Positions 12,817 through 20,318 are shown, numbered from the stretch's first letter. The stretch is 25,151 nt of DNA from ZC4RG30 sp964632365 (GCA_964632365.1 CAZWDR010000031.1:1-25151); one strand, 5' to 3'. The notes: generated by a model not told the origin, from the letters alone. Made by a program: numbers and translations.

Positions 12817-15057
12817 ATGGACCGGCTCCATACTCCCCCGAATTCGATCGAAGCCGAGCAGGCCGTGCTCGGCGGGCTGCTGCTCGATACAGCCGCCTGG
12901 GACCAGGTGGGCGACACCGTCGCCGCCGAAGATTTCTACCGCCCCGACCACAAGCTGATCTTCGACTCGATCGGCGAGCTGGTGGCCGAGTCCAAGGCCA
13001 TCGACGTGGTCACGGTGTCCGAGCGGCTCGAACGCCGCGGCAAGCTCGCCGATGTCGGTGGCCTGGCCTATCTGTCGACACTGGTGCGCGACACGCCCAC
13101 TGCCGCCAACGTGCGCGCCTATGCGCAGATCGTGCGCGAGCGCGCGCTGCTGCGCTCGCTGATCAGCGCGGGCAATGCCATCGTGTCCTCGGTGTACAGC
13201 GATGAGGGGCTGTCGGCGCGCGAGCTGGTCAACGCCGCGGAGGCGCGCGTGTTCGAGATCGCCGAGCGCGGCGCCGGCCGCACCGAAGGGGCGAAGTCGG
13301 TGCGCTCGATGCTGCCGGCGCTGATCGACCAGATCGACGAGTGGCACAACAACCCCGACAGCTTGCGCGGCACGCCCAGCGGCTTCACCGACTTCGACCG
13401 CATGACCGGCGGCCTGCGCGGCGGCGACCTGGTGATCGTCGCCGGGCGCCCCGGCATGGGCAAGACCACGCTGGCCATCAACATCGGCGAGAACGTCGCG
13501 CTCGACCACAACGTGAAGGGCACGGTGCTGATCTTCTCGATGGAAATGCCCACCGAGCAGCTGATGACCCGCATGCTTTCCTCGGTAGGCGGCGTGCCGT
13601 TGCACGACATCCGCTCCGGGCGCATCAGCGACCAGGACTGGGCCCGCATCAGCGCCGCCACCAGCCAGCTGCAGGAAGCGCGCCTCTACATCGACGACCA
13701 GCCGGCGCTGACGCCTACGGACCTGCGCGCGCGCGCGCGTCGCGTGAAGCGCGAGCACGGCCTGCACATGGTCATCGTCGACTACCTGCAGCTGATGCAG
13801 GTGAACGGCACCAAGGAGAACCGCGCCACCGAGATCTCGGAGATCTCGCGCGGGCTGAAGGCGCTGGCGAAGGAACTGGACGTGCCCGTGATCGCGCTGT
13901 CGCAGCTCAATCGCAGCGTGGAGCAGCGCGAAGGCAAGAAGCCGGTGATGTCGGACCTGCGAGAGTGCGTGACCGGCGAGACGCTCGTCTGCCTGACTGA
14001 CGGGAGCCGTGTGCCGATCCGCGACCTGGTGGACCAGACCCCGGAGGTCTGGGCAGTGGATTCGCGGCAGCGCATCGTTCCGGCCATGGCGGACAAGGTC
14101 TGGCGCGTCGGCACCCGGCCGGTCTTCAAGGTGCAGCTGGCCAGCGGTCGGTGCATCCGCGCGACTGCCGAGCATCGCCTGCTCGCCGGCGAAGGCTGGA
14201 CGACCGTTGCGGAACTGGCAGCGGGCACCCGGCTCGCCCTCTCACGGCGGGTGCCGGAACCTGCGACTGCTGCTGAGTGGCCGGACGATGAGCTGGTGCG
14301 GCTGGCTCGCCAGGTCGCCGACGGCAAGACACGCATGCCATCGCAGGTCTTCCGGCTCTCCAATGCGCAGGTGGCGCTGCTCCTGCGGCACCTGTGGGCC
14401 GCCGATGGATGCATCGCCCCGCGGTCTGCCGGCCAGCGTGGCGCATCGCGCATCTTCTTCGCCACTTGCAGCAGCGGTCTTGCGGACGATGTGGCCGCGC
14501 TGCTGCTGCGTCTTGGCATCGTCGCGCGCATTCGCGCCGTGCACGACACCGCCCGGACAATATATTCGGTCGATGTCAGTGGCGAATCCCGGCGCCTCCT
14601 GCTCGATGTGGTGGGCGCCCCCGGGCCACGGGTCGGTCCGGGCGCGGCGTTCGCTGGCGCGCTTGCGCTGGCCCCTGATGCAGGATTGCCACACGGGCCG
14701 GCGCCGGCGCCCGCGATGCGGGCGGTGTCGGACCTGTTCTGGGATCGCGTCGTCAAGGTGACGCCCGATGGGGAAGAGGACGTGTTCGACCTGACGGTGC
14801 CTGGCCCCGCATGCTGGCTGGCCGACGGCATCGTCACGCACAACTCCGGCGCGATCGAACAGGATGCAGACATGATCCTGTTCATCTACCGCGAGGAATA
14901 TTACGACCGCAACTCGCCGCGCAAGGGCGAGGCGGATGTCGAACTCGCCAAGCATCGCAATGGCGAGACCGGACACTTCGTGCTGACCTTCCAGGGCAAG
15001 TACACGCGCTTCACGAACTTCATGCCCGAGGCCTACGCGGAAGGCGTGCTGCGGTGA
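12817..15057 (+). CDS. dnaB: Replicative DNA helicase DnaB containing an in-frame intein
   Basis: The 746-residue precursor contains a normal DnaB split by an intein. The exteins (residues 1-383 and 677-746) join to 453 residues, the usual size of the hexameric helicase that unwinds the replication fork. The N-terminal domain starts PPNSIEAEQAVLGGLLLD. The RecA-like domain has Walker A GRPGMGKT (210-217, Lys216), an FSMEMP segment, and the Walker B-type strand VIVDYLQLM (319-327). The interrupted conserved motif reads SDLRE, then, after the intein, SGAIEQDAD. Without splicing this motif is broken, so intein excision should be essential. The start ATG lacks a clear Shine-Dalgarno. The gene follows rplI after 71 bases and its stop overlaps the alr start by four bases. 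Confidence 0.97.
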   Translation: MDRLHTPPNSIEAEQAVLGGLLLDTAAWDQVGDTVAAEDFYRPDHKLIFDSIGELVAESKAIDVVTVSERLERRGKLADVGGLAYLSTLVRDTPTAANVRAYAQIVRERALLRSLISAGNAIVSSVYSDEGLSARELVNAAEARVFEIAERGAGRTEGAKSVRSMLPALIDQIDEWHNNPDSLRGTPSGFTDFDRMTGGLRGGDLVIVAGRPGMGKTTLAINIGENVALDHNVKGTVLIFSMEMPTEQLMTRMLSSVGGVPLHDIRSGRISDQDWARISAATSQLQEARLYIDDQPALTPTDLRARARRVKREHGLHMVIVDYLQLMQVNGTKENRATEISEISRGLKALAKELDVPVIALSQLNRSVEQREGKKPVMSDLRECVTGETLVCLTDGSRVPIRDLVDQTPEVWAVDSRQRIVPAMADKVWRVGTRPVFKVQLASGRCIRATAEHRLLAGEGWTTVAELAAGTRLALSRRVPEPATAAEWPDDELVRLARQVADGKTRMPSQVFRLSNAQVALLLRHLWAADGCIAPRSAGQRGASRIFFATCSSGLADDVAALLLRLGIVARIRAVHDTARTIYSVDVSGESRRLLLDVVGAPGPRVGPGAAFAGALALAPDAGLPHGPAPAPAMRAVSDLFWDRVVKVTPDGEEDVFDLTVPGPACWLADGIVTHNSGAIEQDADMILFIYREEYYDRNSPRKGEADVELAKHRNGETGHFVLTFQGKYTRFTNFMPEAYAEGVLR
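13966..14844 (+). mobile_element. DnaB intein with reduced LAGLIDADG endonuclease region
   Basis: The insert is 293 residues, from Cys384 (block A, CVTGETLVCLTDG) to Asn676, with Ser677 as the +1 extein nucleophile. Block B has the splicing Thr and His in ATAEHRLL (intein Thr67, His70). Block F/G reads VFDLTVPGPACW then GIVTHN, with the penultimate His292 kept. All class-1 splicing residues are therefore present. The block F position often held by His is Ala or Cys here, a variation seen in other inteins. The insert keeps a block D-like RMPSQVF, one LAGLIDADG-type motif (LLRHLWAADGCI, 139-150) and block H LLLRLGI (179-185). The first LAGLIDADG motif that I would expect after ATAAEWPDDELVRLA is missing, pointing to an inactive homing endonuclease. 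The insertion point is between Glu and Ser of DLRE/SG, in the conserved helicase motif around DLRESG. Confidence 0.93.
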
Positions 15058-16133
15058 TCTCGCCGATCCGCGCGGAAGTCAGCGCGGCGGCGCTGCGGCA
15101 CAACCTTGCGTGCCTGCGACGGACGGCGCCCTCCAGCCGCATCATGGCCGTGGTGAAGGCCAACGCCTACGGGCATGGGCTGGTGCACACGGCCCGTTGC
15201 CTCACCGATGTCGACGCCTTCGGTGTGGCACGGTTGCCCGAGGCACTGATGCTGCGCAGCCACGGCGTGCAGCAACCCATCGTGCTGCTGGAGGGCGTGT
15301 TCGAGACCTCGCATCTGGCCGAGGCCGCGGCGTCGAATCTCGACGTGGTCGTGCACTGCGAGGAGCAGCTGGCCCAGCTCGAGTCCGCCGCGCGGCGCAG
15401 CAGCCCGCTGACCGTCTGGCTGAAGATCGACACCGGCATGAACCGGCTGGGATTCCGCGCCGAGCAGGTCCCGGACGTGCTCGCGCGCATCGCGGCGCTG
15501 GGTGATCGCATCGCCGGACGGCGCCTGATGACCCACTTCGCGTCGGCGGACGAACCCGACAATCCGGAAACCGCGGCGCAGATCGCGCGCTTCGACCAGC
15601 TCGCCACCGGCCTCGGCTGGCCGCGCAGCCTGTGCAATTCGGCGGGCGTCTTCGCGCAGCCGCAGGCGCAGGGGGACTGGGTGCGCCCCGGGCTTGCGAC
15701 CTATGGCGTGTCACCGTTCGCTGAATTGCTCGGCACGCAGCTCGGACTGCAGCCCGCGATGCGCCTGGTCTCGACCGTGATCGCGGTGCGGCGGGTGCTG
15801 GCCGGCGAGGGCGTGGGCTATGGCGGCGTCTGGCGCGCCCCGCGCGACACCCGCGTGGCGATCGTCGCGGCTGGCTATGGCGATGGCCTGCCGCGTCTGC
15901 TGCCCGTCGGCACGCCGGTGCTGCTCGCAGGCGAGCGCGCGGGACTGGTGGGGCGGGTGTCGATGGACATGATCGCCGTGGACGTGGGCCACCTGCCGCG
16001 GGTGGCCGTGGGCGACACGGCGGTGCTGTGGGGTCCGGAGCTGCCGGTGGAGGAAATCGCCGCGCATGCGGGCACGATTCCCTATGAACTGCTGTGCGGC
16101 GTGAGCCAGCGGGTGCCGATCACGCTGCTGTAG
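15054..16133 (+). CDS. alr: Alanine racemase
   Basis: A 359-residue PLP enzyme interconverting L- and D-alanine for peptidoglycan. The PLP lysine is Lys35 in VVKANAYGHG, the second catalytic base is Tyr256 in GEGVGYGGVW, and the C-terminal beta domain has RVSMDMIAVDV followed by IPYELLCGVSQRVP. I chose GTG at 15054 because it overlaps the dnaB stop (GTGA) and gives the family's normal N-terminus (ISPIRAEVSAAALRHNL). A longer frame reads back inside dnaB. dnaB-alr adjacency is typical of gammaproteobacteria. The stop TAG is the first unit of a CTGTAG repeat that runs into the assembly gap. Confidence 0.97.
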   Translation: MISPIRAEVSAAALRHNLACLRRTAPSSRIMAVVKANAYGHGLVHTARCLTDVDAFGVARLPEALMLRSHGVQQPIVLLEGVFETSHLAEAAASNLDVVVHCEEQLAQLESAARRSSPLTVWLKIDTGMNRLGFRAEQVPDVLARIAALGDRIAGRRLMTHFASADEPDNPETAAQIARFDQLATGLGWPRSLCNSAGVFAQPQAQGDWVRPGLATYGVSPFAELLGTQLGLQPAMRLVSTVIAVRRVLAGEGVGYGGVWRAPRDTRVAIVAAGYGDGLPRLLPVGTPVLLAGERAGLVGRVSMDMIAVDVGHLPRVAVGDTAVLWGPELPVEEIAAHAGTIPYELLCGVSQRVPITLL

Positions 16134-16145
16134 CTGTAGCTGTAG
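16128..16145. repeat. CTGTAG hexanucleotide tandem repeat at gap edge
   Basis: Three perfect copies of CTGTAG, followed by one more C, end directly at the run of Ns. The first copy contains the alr stop codon, and the later copies supply further in-frame stops. The array probably continues into the gap and may have caused the break. Confidence 0.85.
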
Positions 16146-16146
16146 C

Positions 16147-16246
16147 NNNNNNNNNNNNNNNNNNNNNNNNNNNNNNNNNNNNNNNNNNNNNNNNNNNNNN
16201 NNNNNNNNNNNNNNNNNNNNNNNNNNNNNNNNNNNNNNNNNNNNNN
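16147..16246. other. Assembly gap of 100 Ns
   Basis: Exactly 100 undetermined bases, the conventional length for a scaffold gap of unknown size. It removes the last dozen or so codons of the bacterioferritin gene and the spacer to alr. Confidence 0.99.
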
Positions 16247-16683
16247 TCGCCGACGCGGCCCACCAGTTCCACCTGCGTCTCCAGGTAGTCGATGTGCTCC
16301 TCGGTGTCGGAGAGGATCTTCTCGAACAGCTCGCGGCTGACGTAATCGCGGATGCTCTCGCAGTAGGCGATCGCTTCCTTCAGGTGCGAGAGGCTCTGGT
16401 ATTCCACCCTGAGGTCGCAGTCCAGCGTCTCGACCGGTGTCTCGCCAATCAGCAGCTTGCCGAGGTCCTGCAGGTTCGGCAGCCCACCCAGCGTCAGCAC
16501 GCGCTCGACCAGCAGGTCGGCGTGCTTCATCTCCTCGATCGACTCCTCGTACTCGTGCTTGGCCCAGCGGGCGAGGCCCCAGTTCTTCAGCATGCGCGCA
16601 TGCAGGAAGTACTGGTTGATGGCGGTCAGCTCGAGCTTGAGCTGGGCGTTGAGGAACTGAATGGCTTGCTTGTCGCCTTGCAT
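16247..16683 (-). CDS. bfr: Bacterioferritin, C-terminus lost in assembly gap
   Basis: The visible 145 residues are bacterioferritin, the haem-containing 24-mer iron store. About a dozen C-terminal residues fall in the gap. The start MQGDKQAIQFLNAQLKLELT matches the family's MKGD start, so I prefer ATG at 16683 over an upstream TTG that sits too close to the GAGG site. Conserved residues are Glu18, Tyr25, Glu51, haem ligand Met52, His54 (EEMKHAD), Glu94 and His130. The ferroxidase position equivalent to E. coli Glu127 appears to be Thr127 (SDTEEHIDYLE). This resembles the haem-binding beta-type subunits that pair with a ferroxidase-competent partner in some bacteria (family knowledge). Divergent from bfd. 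Confidence 0.95.
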
Positions 16684-16717
16684 GGATCGGTCCAACCTCG
16701 AAACAACTGTCAGGCCG

Positions 16718-16734
16718 GCAAGCTACCAGCTTGC
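16718..16734. repeat. Perfect inverted repeat in the bfr leader
   Basis: GCAAGC and GCTTGC are perfect inverted arms around TACCA, 35-51 bases upstream of the bfr start. It could be an operator or a short leader hairpin. No known consensus is assigned. Confidence 0.45.
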
Positions 16735-16774
16735 GAAGCGGAAAGGGGCAAGCGGGAATGGGTCCGGTGTTGCA

Positions 16775-16793
16775 AACACGAACGATTCGCATT
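16775..16793. promoter_or_regulatory. Fur-box-like dyad upstream of bfd
   Basis: The 19-base AACACGAACGATTCGCATT is symmetric at six of nine positions about its central G. Its right half, read in reverse, is AATGCGAAT, seven of nine matches to the AATGATAAT half of the Fur consensus. It lies 11 bases before the bfd start, between two iron-storage genes, where Fur control is common. Confidence 0.4.
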
Positions 16794-16804
16794 AGGATCC
16801 ACCC

Positions 16805-16999
16805 ATGGTCATCTGCGTCTGCCAGAACATCACCGAACGCGACATCGCGAAGGCCGTGGCCAGTGGATGCAGCAGCTTCGCTGCGCTGCAAGAGACGCTC
16901 GAGGTGAGCACCTGCTGCGGCACCTGCGAATGCATGGCCCGCGAAACCTTCGAGCAGCACGAGGCCGCCGTCGCCCGCAGCGCCGTCCGCGCGGCCTGA
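16805..16999 (+). CDS. bfd: Bacterioferritin-associated ferredoxin
   Basis: A 64-residue [2Fe-2S] protein that reduces bacterioferritin haem so that stored iron is released. The four ligands follow the Bfd pattern: Cys4 and Cys6 in MVICVCQ, Cys38 and Cys41 in TCCGTCE. The helical BFD fold is supported by ITERDIAKAV and ARETFEQHEAAV. It is transcribed divergently from bfr across 121 bases, an arrangement suited to joint iron control. Extra cysteines (22, 37, 43) are present but are not needed as ligands. The start ATG at 16805 has only a weak purine-rich site (AGGATCC). Confidence 0.95.
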   Translation: MVICVCQNITERDIAKAVASGCSSFAALQETLEVSTCCGTCECMARETFEQHEAAVARSAVRAA

Positions 17000-17105
17000 T
17001 CCGCCCCGGGTACTTCCCCCGGGCCAAGGCCTGCTGAAAGGCCGAGCGCCGAAAAAGTCCTCGAACCGCTTCGCGTCGCGTCAGGCCATCCCGGCCCCCC
17101 AGCCA

Positions 17106-17134
17106 ACGAAAAACGCCGCCCGAGGGCGGCGTTT
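17106..17134 (-). terminator. Strong intrinsic terminator of the PP2C-FHA operon
   Basis: An eleven-base-pair perfect stem, AAACGCCGCCC (17111-17121) with GGGCGGCGTTT (17124-17134), has only GA between the arms; the terminal C-G pair may open to give a four-base loop. Read on the minus strand it is followed by TTTTTCG, a proper T-run, and lies 45 bases past the FHA stop. On the plus strand it could also weakly terminate bfd. Confidence 0.88.
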
Positions 17135-17178
17135 CCGTGATCAGCGCGGTCCGGCGGGCTGCCGGACCGGTTGGCGGA

Positions 17179-17895
17179 TCAACCTTCGAAGAACCCCATC
17201 TTCACGCCGGCGAGCTGGATGACATCGTTGTCGGCCAGCTTGCGCGCCTGGGCGCCAATCGGCACGCCGTTGACCAGCGGGTAGTTGTCGGCCCGGTCGG
17301 CCTCGACGTGCACGATGTAGAAGCCATCGGCGCGGCGCGTGACGGCTGCGACCTGCACGCCCGGCCGGCCGAGCGTGGTCAGCGCCTTCACCAGCTCGAG
17401 CTCGCGGCCCGCAAACGCGCCCGAGAGCACCTGCAGCTTGGCCTTCTTCACCTGCTGCGCGCCATCGGGCAGCGGGCGGCGGATGTTCGTCGCAGTGGCA
17501 GTGCCGACGGCCTCTTCGCTCTTCGCGCGCGCGGCCTGGATCTTTGCCACCGGGCGCTGCGACGGCTGGATCACCATGGTCTTCTCGAACTCATCCTGCT
17601 GGGCATCGTCGTCTTCGACGAAGCGCAGCTGATGGTGGCCCACGGTGATGACATCCCCATGCTGCAACGCGTGCTTCTTGATCAGCTTGCCGTTGACGTA
17701 TGTGCCGTTGGTGCTGTTGAGATCCTCGAGGAATGAATCGTTGAGGATGTTGATGATCAGGGAGTGGTGTCCGCTGACCGCAGGGTTGTCGATCCGGATG
17801 TCGTTGTCCGGCAGACGCCCGACGGTGTAGCGCTCCTTGTTCATGTTGTATTCGGCCAGCACCTGGCCATCGAGTGTCAACACTAACCTTGCCAT
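17179..17895 (-). CDS. Double-FHA-domain protein
   Basis: A 238-residue cytoplasmic protein. The N-terminal FHA domain (about 1-95) has every phosphothreonine-binding landmark: Gly26-Arg27 in YTVGRLPDND, Ser41 and His44 in VSGHHS, and Asn60-Thr65 in NSTNGTYVNG. A linker follows with FEKTMVIQP, whose Thr106 resembles a phospho-switch site. A second, degenerate FHA-like domain (about 150-238) keeps TTLGRPG and YPLVNGVPI but lacks the Ser and NGT-type binding residues. FHA proteins read Ser/Thr phosphorylation. The next gene upstream on the same strand is a PP2C phosphatase, 16 bases away, so they form an operon and probably act on the same phosphoprotein. No kinase gene is in the window. Confidence 0.93.
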   Translation of the reverse strand: MARLVLTLDGQVLAEYNMNKERYTVGRLPDNDIRIDNPAVSGHHSLIINILNDSFLEDLNSTNGTYVNGKLIKKHALQHGDVITVGHHQLRFVEDDDAQQDEFEKTMVIQPSQRPVAKIQAARAKSEEAVGTATATNIRRPLPDGAQQVKKAKLQVLSGAFAGRELELVKALTTLGRPGVQVAAVTRRADGFYIVHVEADRADNYPLVNGVPIGAQARKLADNDVIQLAGVKMGFFEG

Positions 17896-17911
17896 GTTGA
17901 GCGCCTTTGCT

Positions 17912-18736
17912 TCAGCTGAAGACCTTCAGGATTCTGTCAAATATACCGCGACGCGCCGGAAATGAGTCCATTACCTGTGCGAGCACCACGGAGATGTTGT
18001 CCTTGCCACCGTTGTCATTGGCAAGCTGGATCAGGTGCTGGCCCACGGAAAACAGGTTGTTGCCGAATGTGTTGACGGTGACCGCCATGTCATCGTCACC
18101 GATCATGTCCGACAGTCCGTCGGAACACAGCAGGTACACATCACCCTTGGTCACCGGCAGTTCCTGCATCTCGACGTCGACCTGCGTCTCCACGCCCAGG
18201 GCGCGCGTCACGTAGTTCTTGTTCGATGCCCGCTGCGCTTCCTCGGGAGAATAGAAGCCGCGATCAACCAGTTCCTGCAGCAGCGAATGGTCGAGCGTCA
18301 CCTGCTCGATCTCGCTGCCGCGCACGCGGTACAGGCGCGAGTCGCCCACATGCGCGACGGTGATGCGGTTGTCATGGAACAGCGCGGCGACCACGGTGGT
18401 GCCCATGCCCTGGCACTGGGTCTGCGTGCGCGCGGTCTGGTAGATGATCTTGTTCGCGCGCTGGATGGCATCGCGCAGGATGATCGTCGGGCGCGACAGG
18501 CCGGTGCCGGGGTCGGGCACGGAGAGGTCCTGCGTCTGCAACGCTTCGCGCACCAGGTTCACCACGGTCTTCACCGCGATGCCACTTGCGACTTCGCCGG
18601 CGTTGTAACCGCCCATGCCATCGGCGAGCACTGCGAGGCCCAGTTCACCGTCGACGGCGATCATGTCCTCGTTGTGCTCGCGGACCTTGCCGGTATCGGT
18701 CTGGCCAACGCAATGGAGCTTGCCTTTGAGGCTCAT
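17912..18736 (-). CDS. PP2C-family (PPM) Ser/Thr protein phosphatase
   Basis: A 274-residue soluble metal-dependent phosphatase. PPM motifs in order are HNEDMIAVD (Asp24), ADGMGGYNAGE (Asp39-Gly40), GMGTTVVAAL, VAHVGDSRLYR, CSDGLSDMI (Asp206) and GKDNISVVL (Asp246, Asn247), so both manganese/magnesium sites are complete. It resembles the bacterial Stp/PrpC type. The ATG at 18736 gives the usual start (SLKGKLHCVGQTDTGKVREHNED). The frame runs on upstream but without coding character, through the radA divergent region. It has only a weak ribosome site. It is the first gene of the operon with the FHA protein and is transcribed divergently from radA. Confidence 0.95.
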   Translation of the reverse strand: MSLKGKLHCVGQTDTGKVREHNEDMIAVDGELGLAVLADGMGGYNAGEVASGIAVKTVVNLVREALQTQDLSVPDPGTGLSRPTIILRDAIQRANKIIYQTARTQTQCQGMGTTVVAALFHDNRITVAHVGDSRLYRVRGSEIEQVTLDHSLLQELVDRGFYSPEEAQRASNKNYVTRALGVETQVDVEMQELPVTKGDVYLLCSDGLSDMIGDDDMAVTVNTFGNNLFSVGQHLIQLANDNGGKDNISVVLAQVMDSFPARRGIFDRILKVFS

Positions 18737-18916
18737 CAGACAGCGTGCTTTTCCGGTTGTGCTCCAGAGGGACTGCCGGATCGTACTTAACTCCAGCGGC
18801 GGCTGCACTGGCACAGGGTGCTTTGCCTGCAACGATTGGCGGGATTTGTGGGCTGCGTCGCGGCTCTGGCATTCTTGCGCGCCCCACGCTGTCCCCGCCA
18901 CCGGAGTCGACCTGAC

Positions 18917-20311
18917 TTGGCACGCAACGCCGGCACCTCCTATATCTGTGACGCCTGCCACGGCGTGGCACCCAAATGGCAGGGTCAGTGTCCGCACTGT
19001 GGCGAATGGAACAGCCTGGTGGCGCAGGCCGGTGCACCGGCTGCGCGCGCCGCAGGCAAGGCGCGCAAGCAGGCACTGGTCGCCGCGAGTACCGCGGAGC
19101 CGCTGGCGCAGGCGATCCGGGCGGCGAGCGGCAGCGGCTTCTCGCGCCTGGGTCTCGGCATGGAGGAACTCGACCGGGTGCTGGGCGGCGGCCTGGTGCC
19201 AGGGTCGGTCACGCTGCTGGGTGGCGAGCCGGGCATCGGCAAGTCCACGCTGCTGCTGCAGGTGGCCGGGGCCCTGGCGGCCACCCGGCCGGTGCTCTAT
19301 GCCACCGGCGAGGAATCCACCGCGCAGGTGGCGCTACGCGCGCGGCGCCTCGGCGGTGCGTGGGAGCAGGTGCAGGTGGTGGCCGAGACCGACCTCGACA
19401 CGGTGGTGGCATTGGCCGAGGCGCAGCGTCCCGCGCTGCTGGTTGTCGATTCCATCCAGACCATGCAGCTGGCGGCGCTGCAGGGCGCCGCGGGCGCGGT
19501 CACGCAGCTGCGCGAATGCACCGCGGCGCTGGTGCGCCTTGCCAAGGGCAGCGGCACCGCGGTGCTGATCGTCGGGCATGTGACCAAGGACGGCGCCATC
19601 GCAGGTCCGCGCATGCTCGAGCACCTGGTCGATACGGTGCTCTATTTCGAACGCGATGCCGGCAGCCGCTTCCGGCGCGTGCGCGCCGCCAAGAACCGTT
19701 TTGGCGCAGCCAATGAACTCGGCTTCTTCCTGATGCAGGACTCGGGCCTCAAGGAAGTGAAGAACCCGGCTGCGATCTACCTGGCGCGGGCACCGACACC
19801 GGTGGCCGGCAGCGTCGTGATGGTGACCCGCGATGGCACACGGCCGCTGCTGGTGGAGGTGCAGGGGCTGGTCGATCCCTCGCGGCTCGGGGCGCCACGG
19901 CGCGTCGCGCAGGGCATCGACGGCGGCCGCCTCGCAATGCTGCTGGCGGTGCTGAACCGGCACGGCGGCGTCGCGCTGCAGGAACACGACGTGTTCGCCA
20001 ACGTGGTGGGCGGGCTCACGATCGATGAGCCGGCCTCGGACCTGCCGGTGGCGCTGGCGCTTGCCTCCAGCCTGCGCAATGTGCCGCTGCCGGCCGACCT
20101 TGTGGTGTTCGGCGAGCTGGGCCTGACCGGCGAGGTGCGGCCGGTGGCCTACGGGGAGGAGCGCATCCGCGAGGCGGCGAAACTGGGCTTCCGCCGCGCG
20201 CTGGTTCCCGAGGCGAACCTGCCGCGCACCGCGGTCGAGGGCATCCAGCTGCTGGGCGCCGCGCGCATCGAGGATGCACTGCGGCTGGGGTTGCCGTCCC
20301 CGCCGGTATAA
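18917..20311 (+). CDS. radA: DNA repair protein RadA
   Basis: A 464-residue RadA, a RecA-like ATPase that promotes branch migration during recombination repair. The zinc finger is Cys11, Cys14, Cys25 and Cys28 (YICDACHG and QCPHCGEWN). Walker A is GGEPGIGKST (102-111), the Sms/RadA signature is AAKNRFGAANELGFF, and the last third is the Lon-protease-like domain (VGGLTIDEPASDLPVALALA). No ATG fits. I chose TTG at 18917 because it gives the family start MARNAGTSYICD, with GGAG about ten bases upstream. The longer frame adds 33 unlike residues. It overlaps the TATAAT preceding ffh at its 3' end. Confidence 0.96.
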   Translation: MARNAGTSYICDACHGVAPKWQGQCPHCGEWNSLVAQAGAPAARAAGKARKQALVAASTAEPLAQAIRAASGSGFSRLGLGMEELDRVLGGGLVPGSVTLLGGEPGIGKSTLLLQVAGALAATRPVLYATGEESTAQVALRARRLGGAWEQVQVVAETDLDTVVALAEAQRPALLVVDSIQTMQLAALQGAAGAVTQLRECTAALVRLAKGSGTAVLIVGHVTKDGAIAGPRMLEHLVDTVLYFERDAGSRFRRVRAAKNRFGAANELGFFLMQDSGLKEVKNPAAIYLARAPTPVAGSVVMVTRDGTRPLLVEVQGLVDPSRLGAPRRVAQGIDGGRLAMLLAVLNRHGGVALQEHDVFANVVGGLTIDEPASDLPVALALASSLRNVPLPADLVVFGELGLTGEVRPVAYGEERIREAAKLGFRRALVPEANLPRTAVEGIQLLGAARIEDALRLGLPSPPV

Positions 20312-20312
20312 T
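20307..20312 (+). promoter_or_regulatory. Perfect -10 box (TATAAT) immediately upstream of ffh
   Basis: TATAAT overlaps the radA TAA stop and ends six bases before the ffh ATG. The usual +1 distance would place initiation at or next to the start codon. No good -35 appears 16-18 bases upstream, and there is no Shine-Dalgarno before ffh. Confidence 0.5.
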
Positions 20313-20318
20313 CGGGCG

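Noticed and set aside
12373..14175. A 600-codon minus-strand open frame across rplI and dnaB
   Set aside because: It lies opposite two unmistakable core genes and has no recognisable motif.
13966..14844. Reading the dnaB insert as a separate gene or frameshift
   Set aside because: The frame is continuous with both dnaB parts, begins with Cys and ends His-Asn/Ser, and carries splicing blocks, which is diagnostic of an intein.
17000..17105. GC-rich inverted repeats after bfd (CCCGGG and GGCC copies) as a terminator
   Set aside because: The arms are short, self-complementary restriction-site-like palindromes with no T-run. The clear hairpin at 17111-17134 serves better.
18737..18916. Promoter hexamers in the PP2C/radA divergent spacer (for example TTGTGG with CATTCT)
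   Set aside because: Matches are only about half of the consensus at each box and could arise by chance. Nothing stronger was found in this spacer.
18947..18961. CDACH in RadA as a haem c site
   Set aside because: It is part of the RadA zinc finger (Cys11, 14, 25, 28) in a cytoplasmic protein without a signal peptide.
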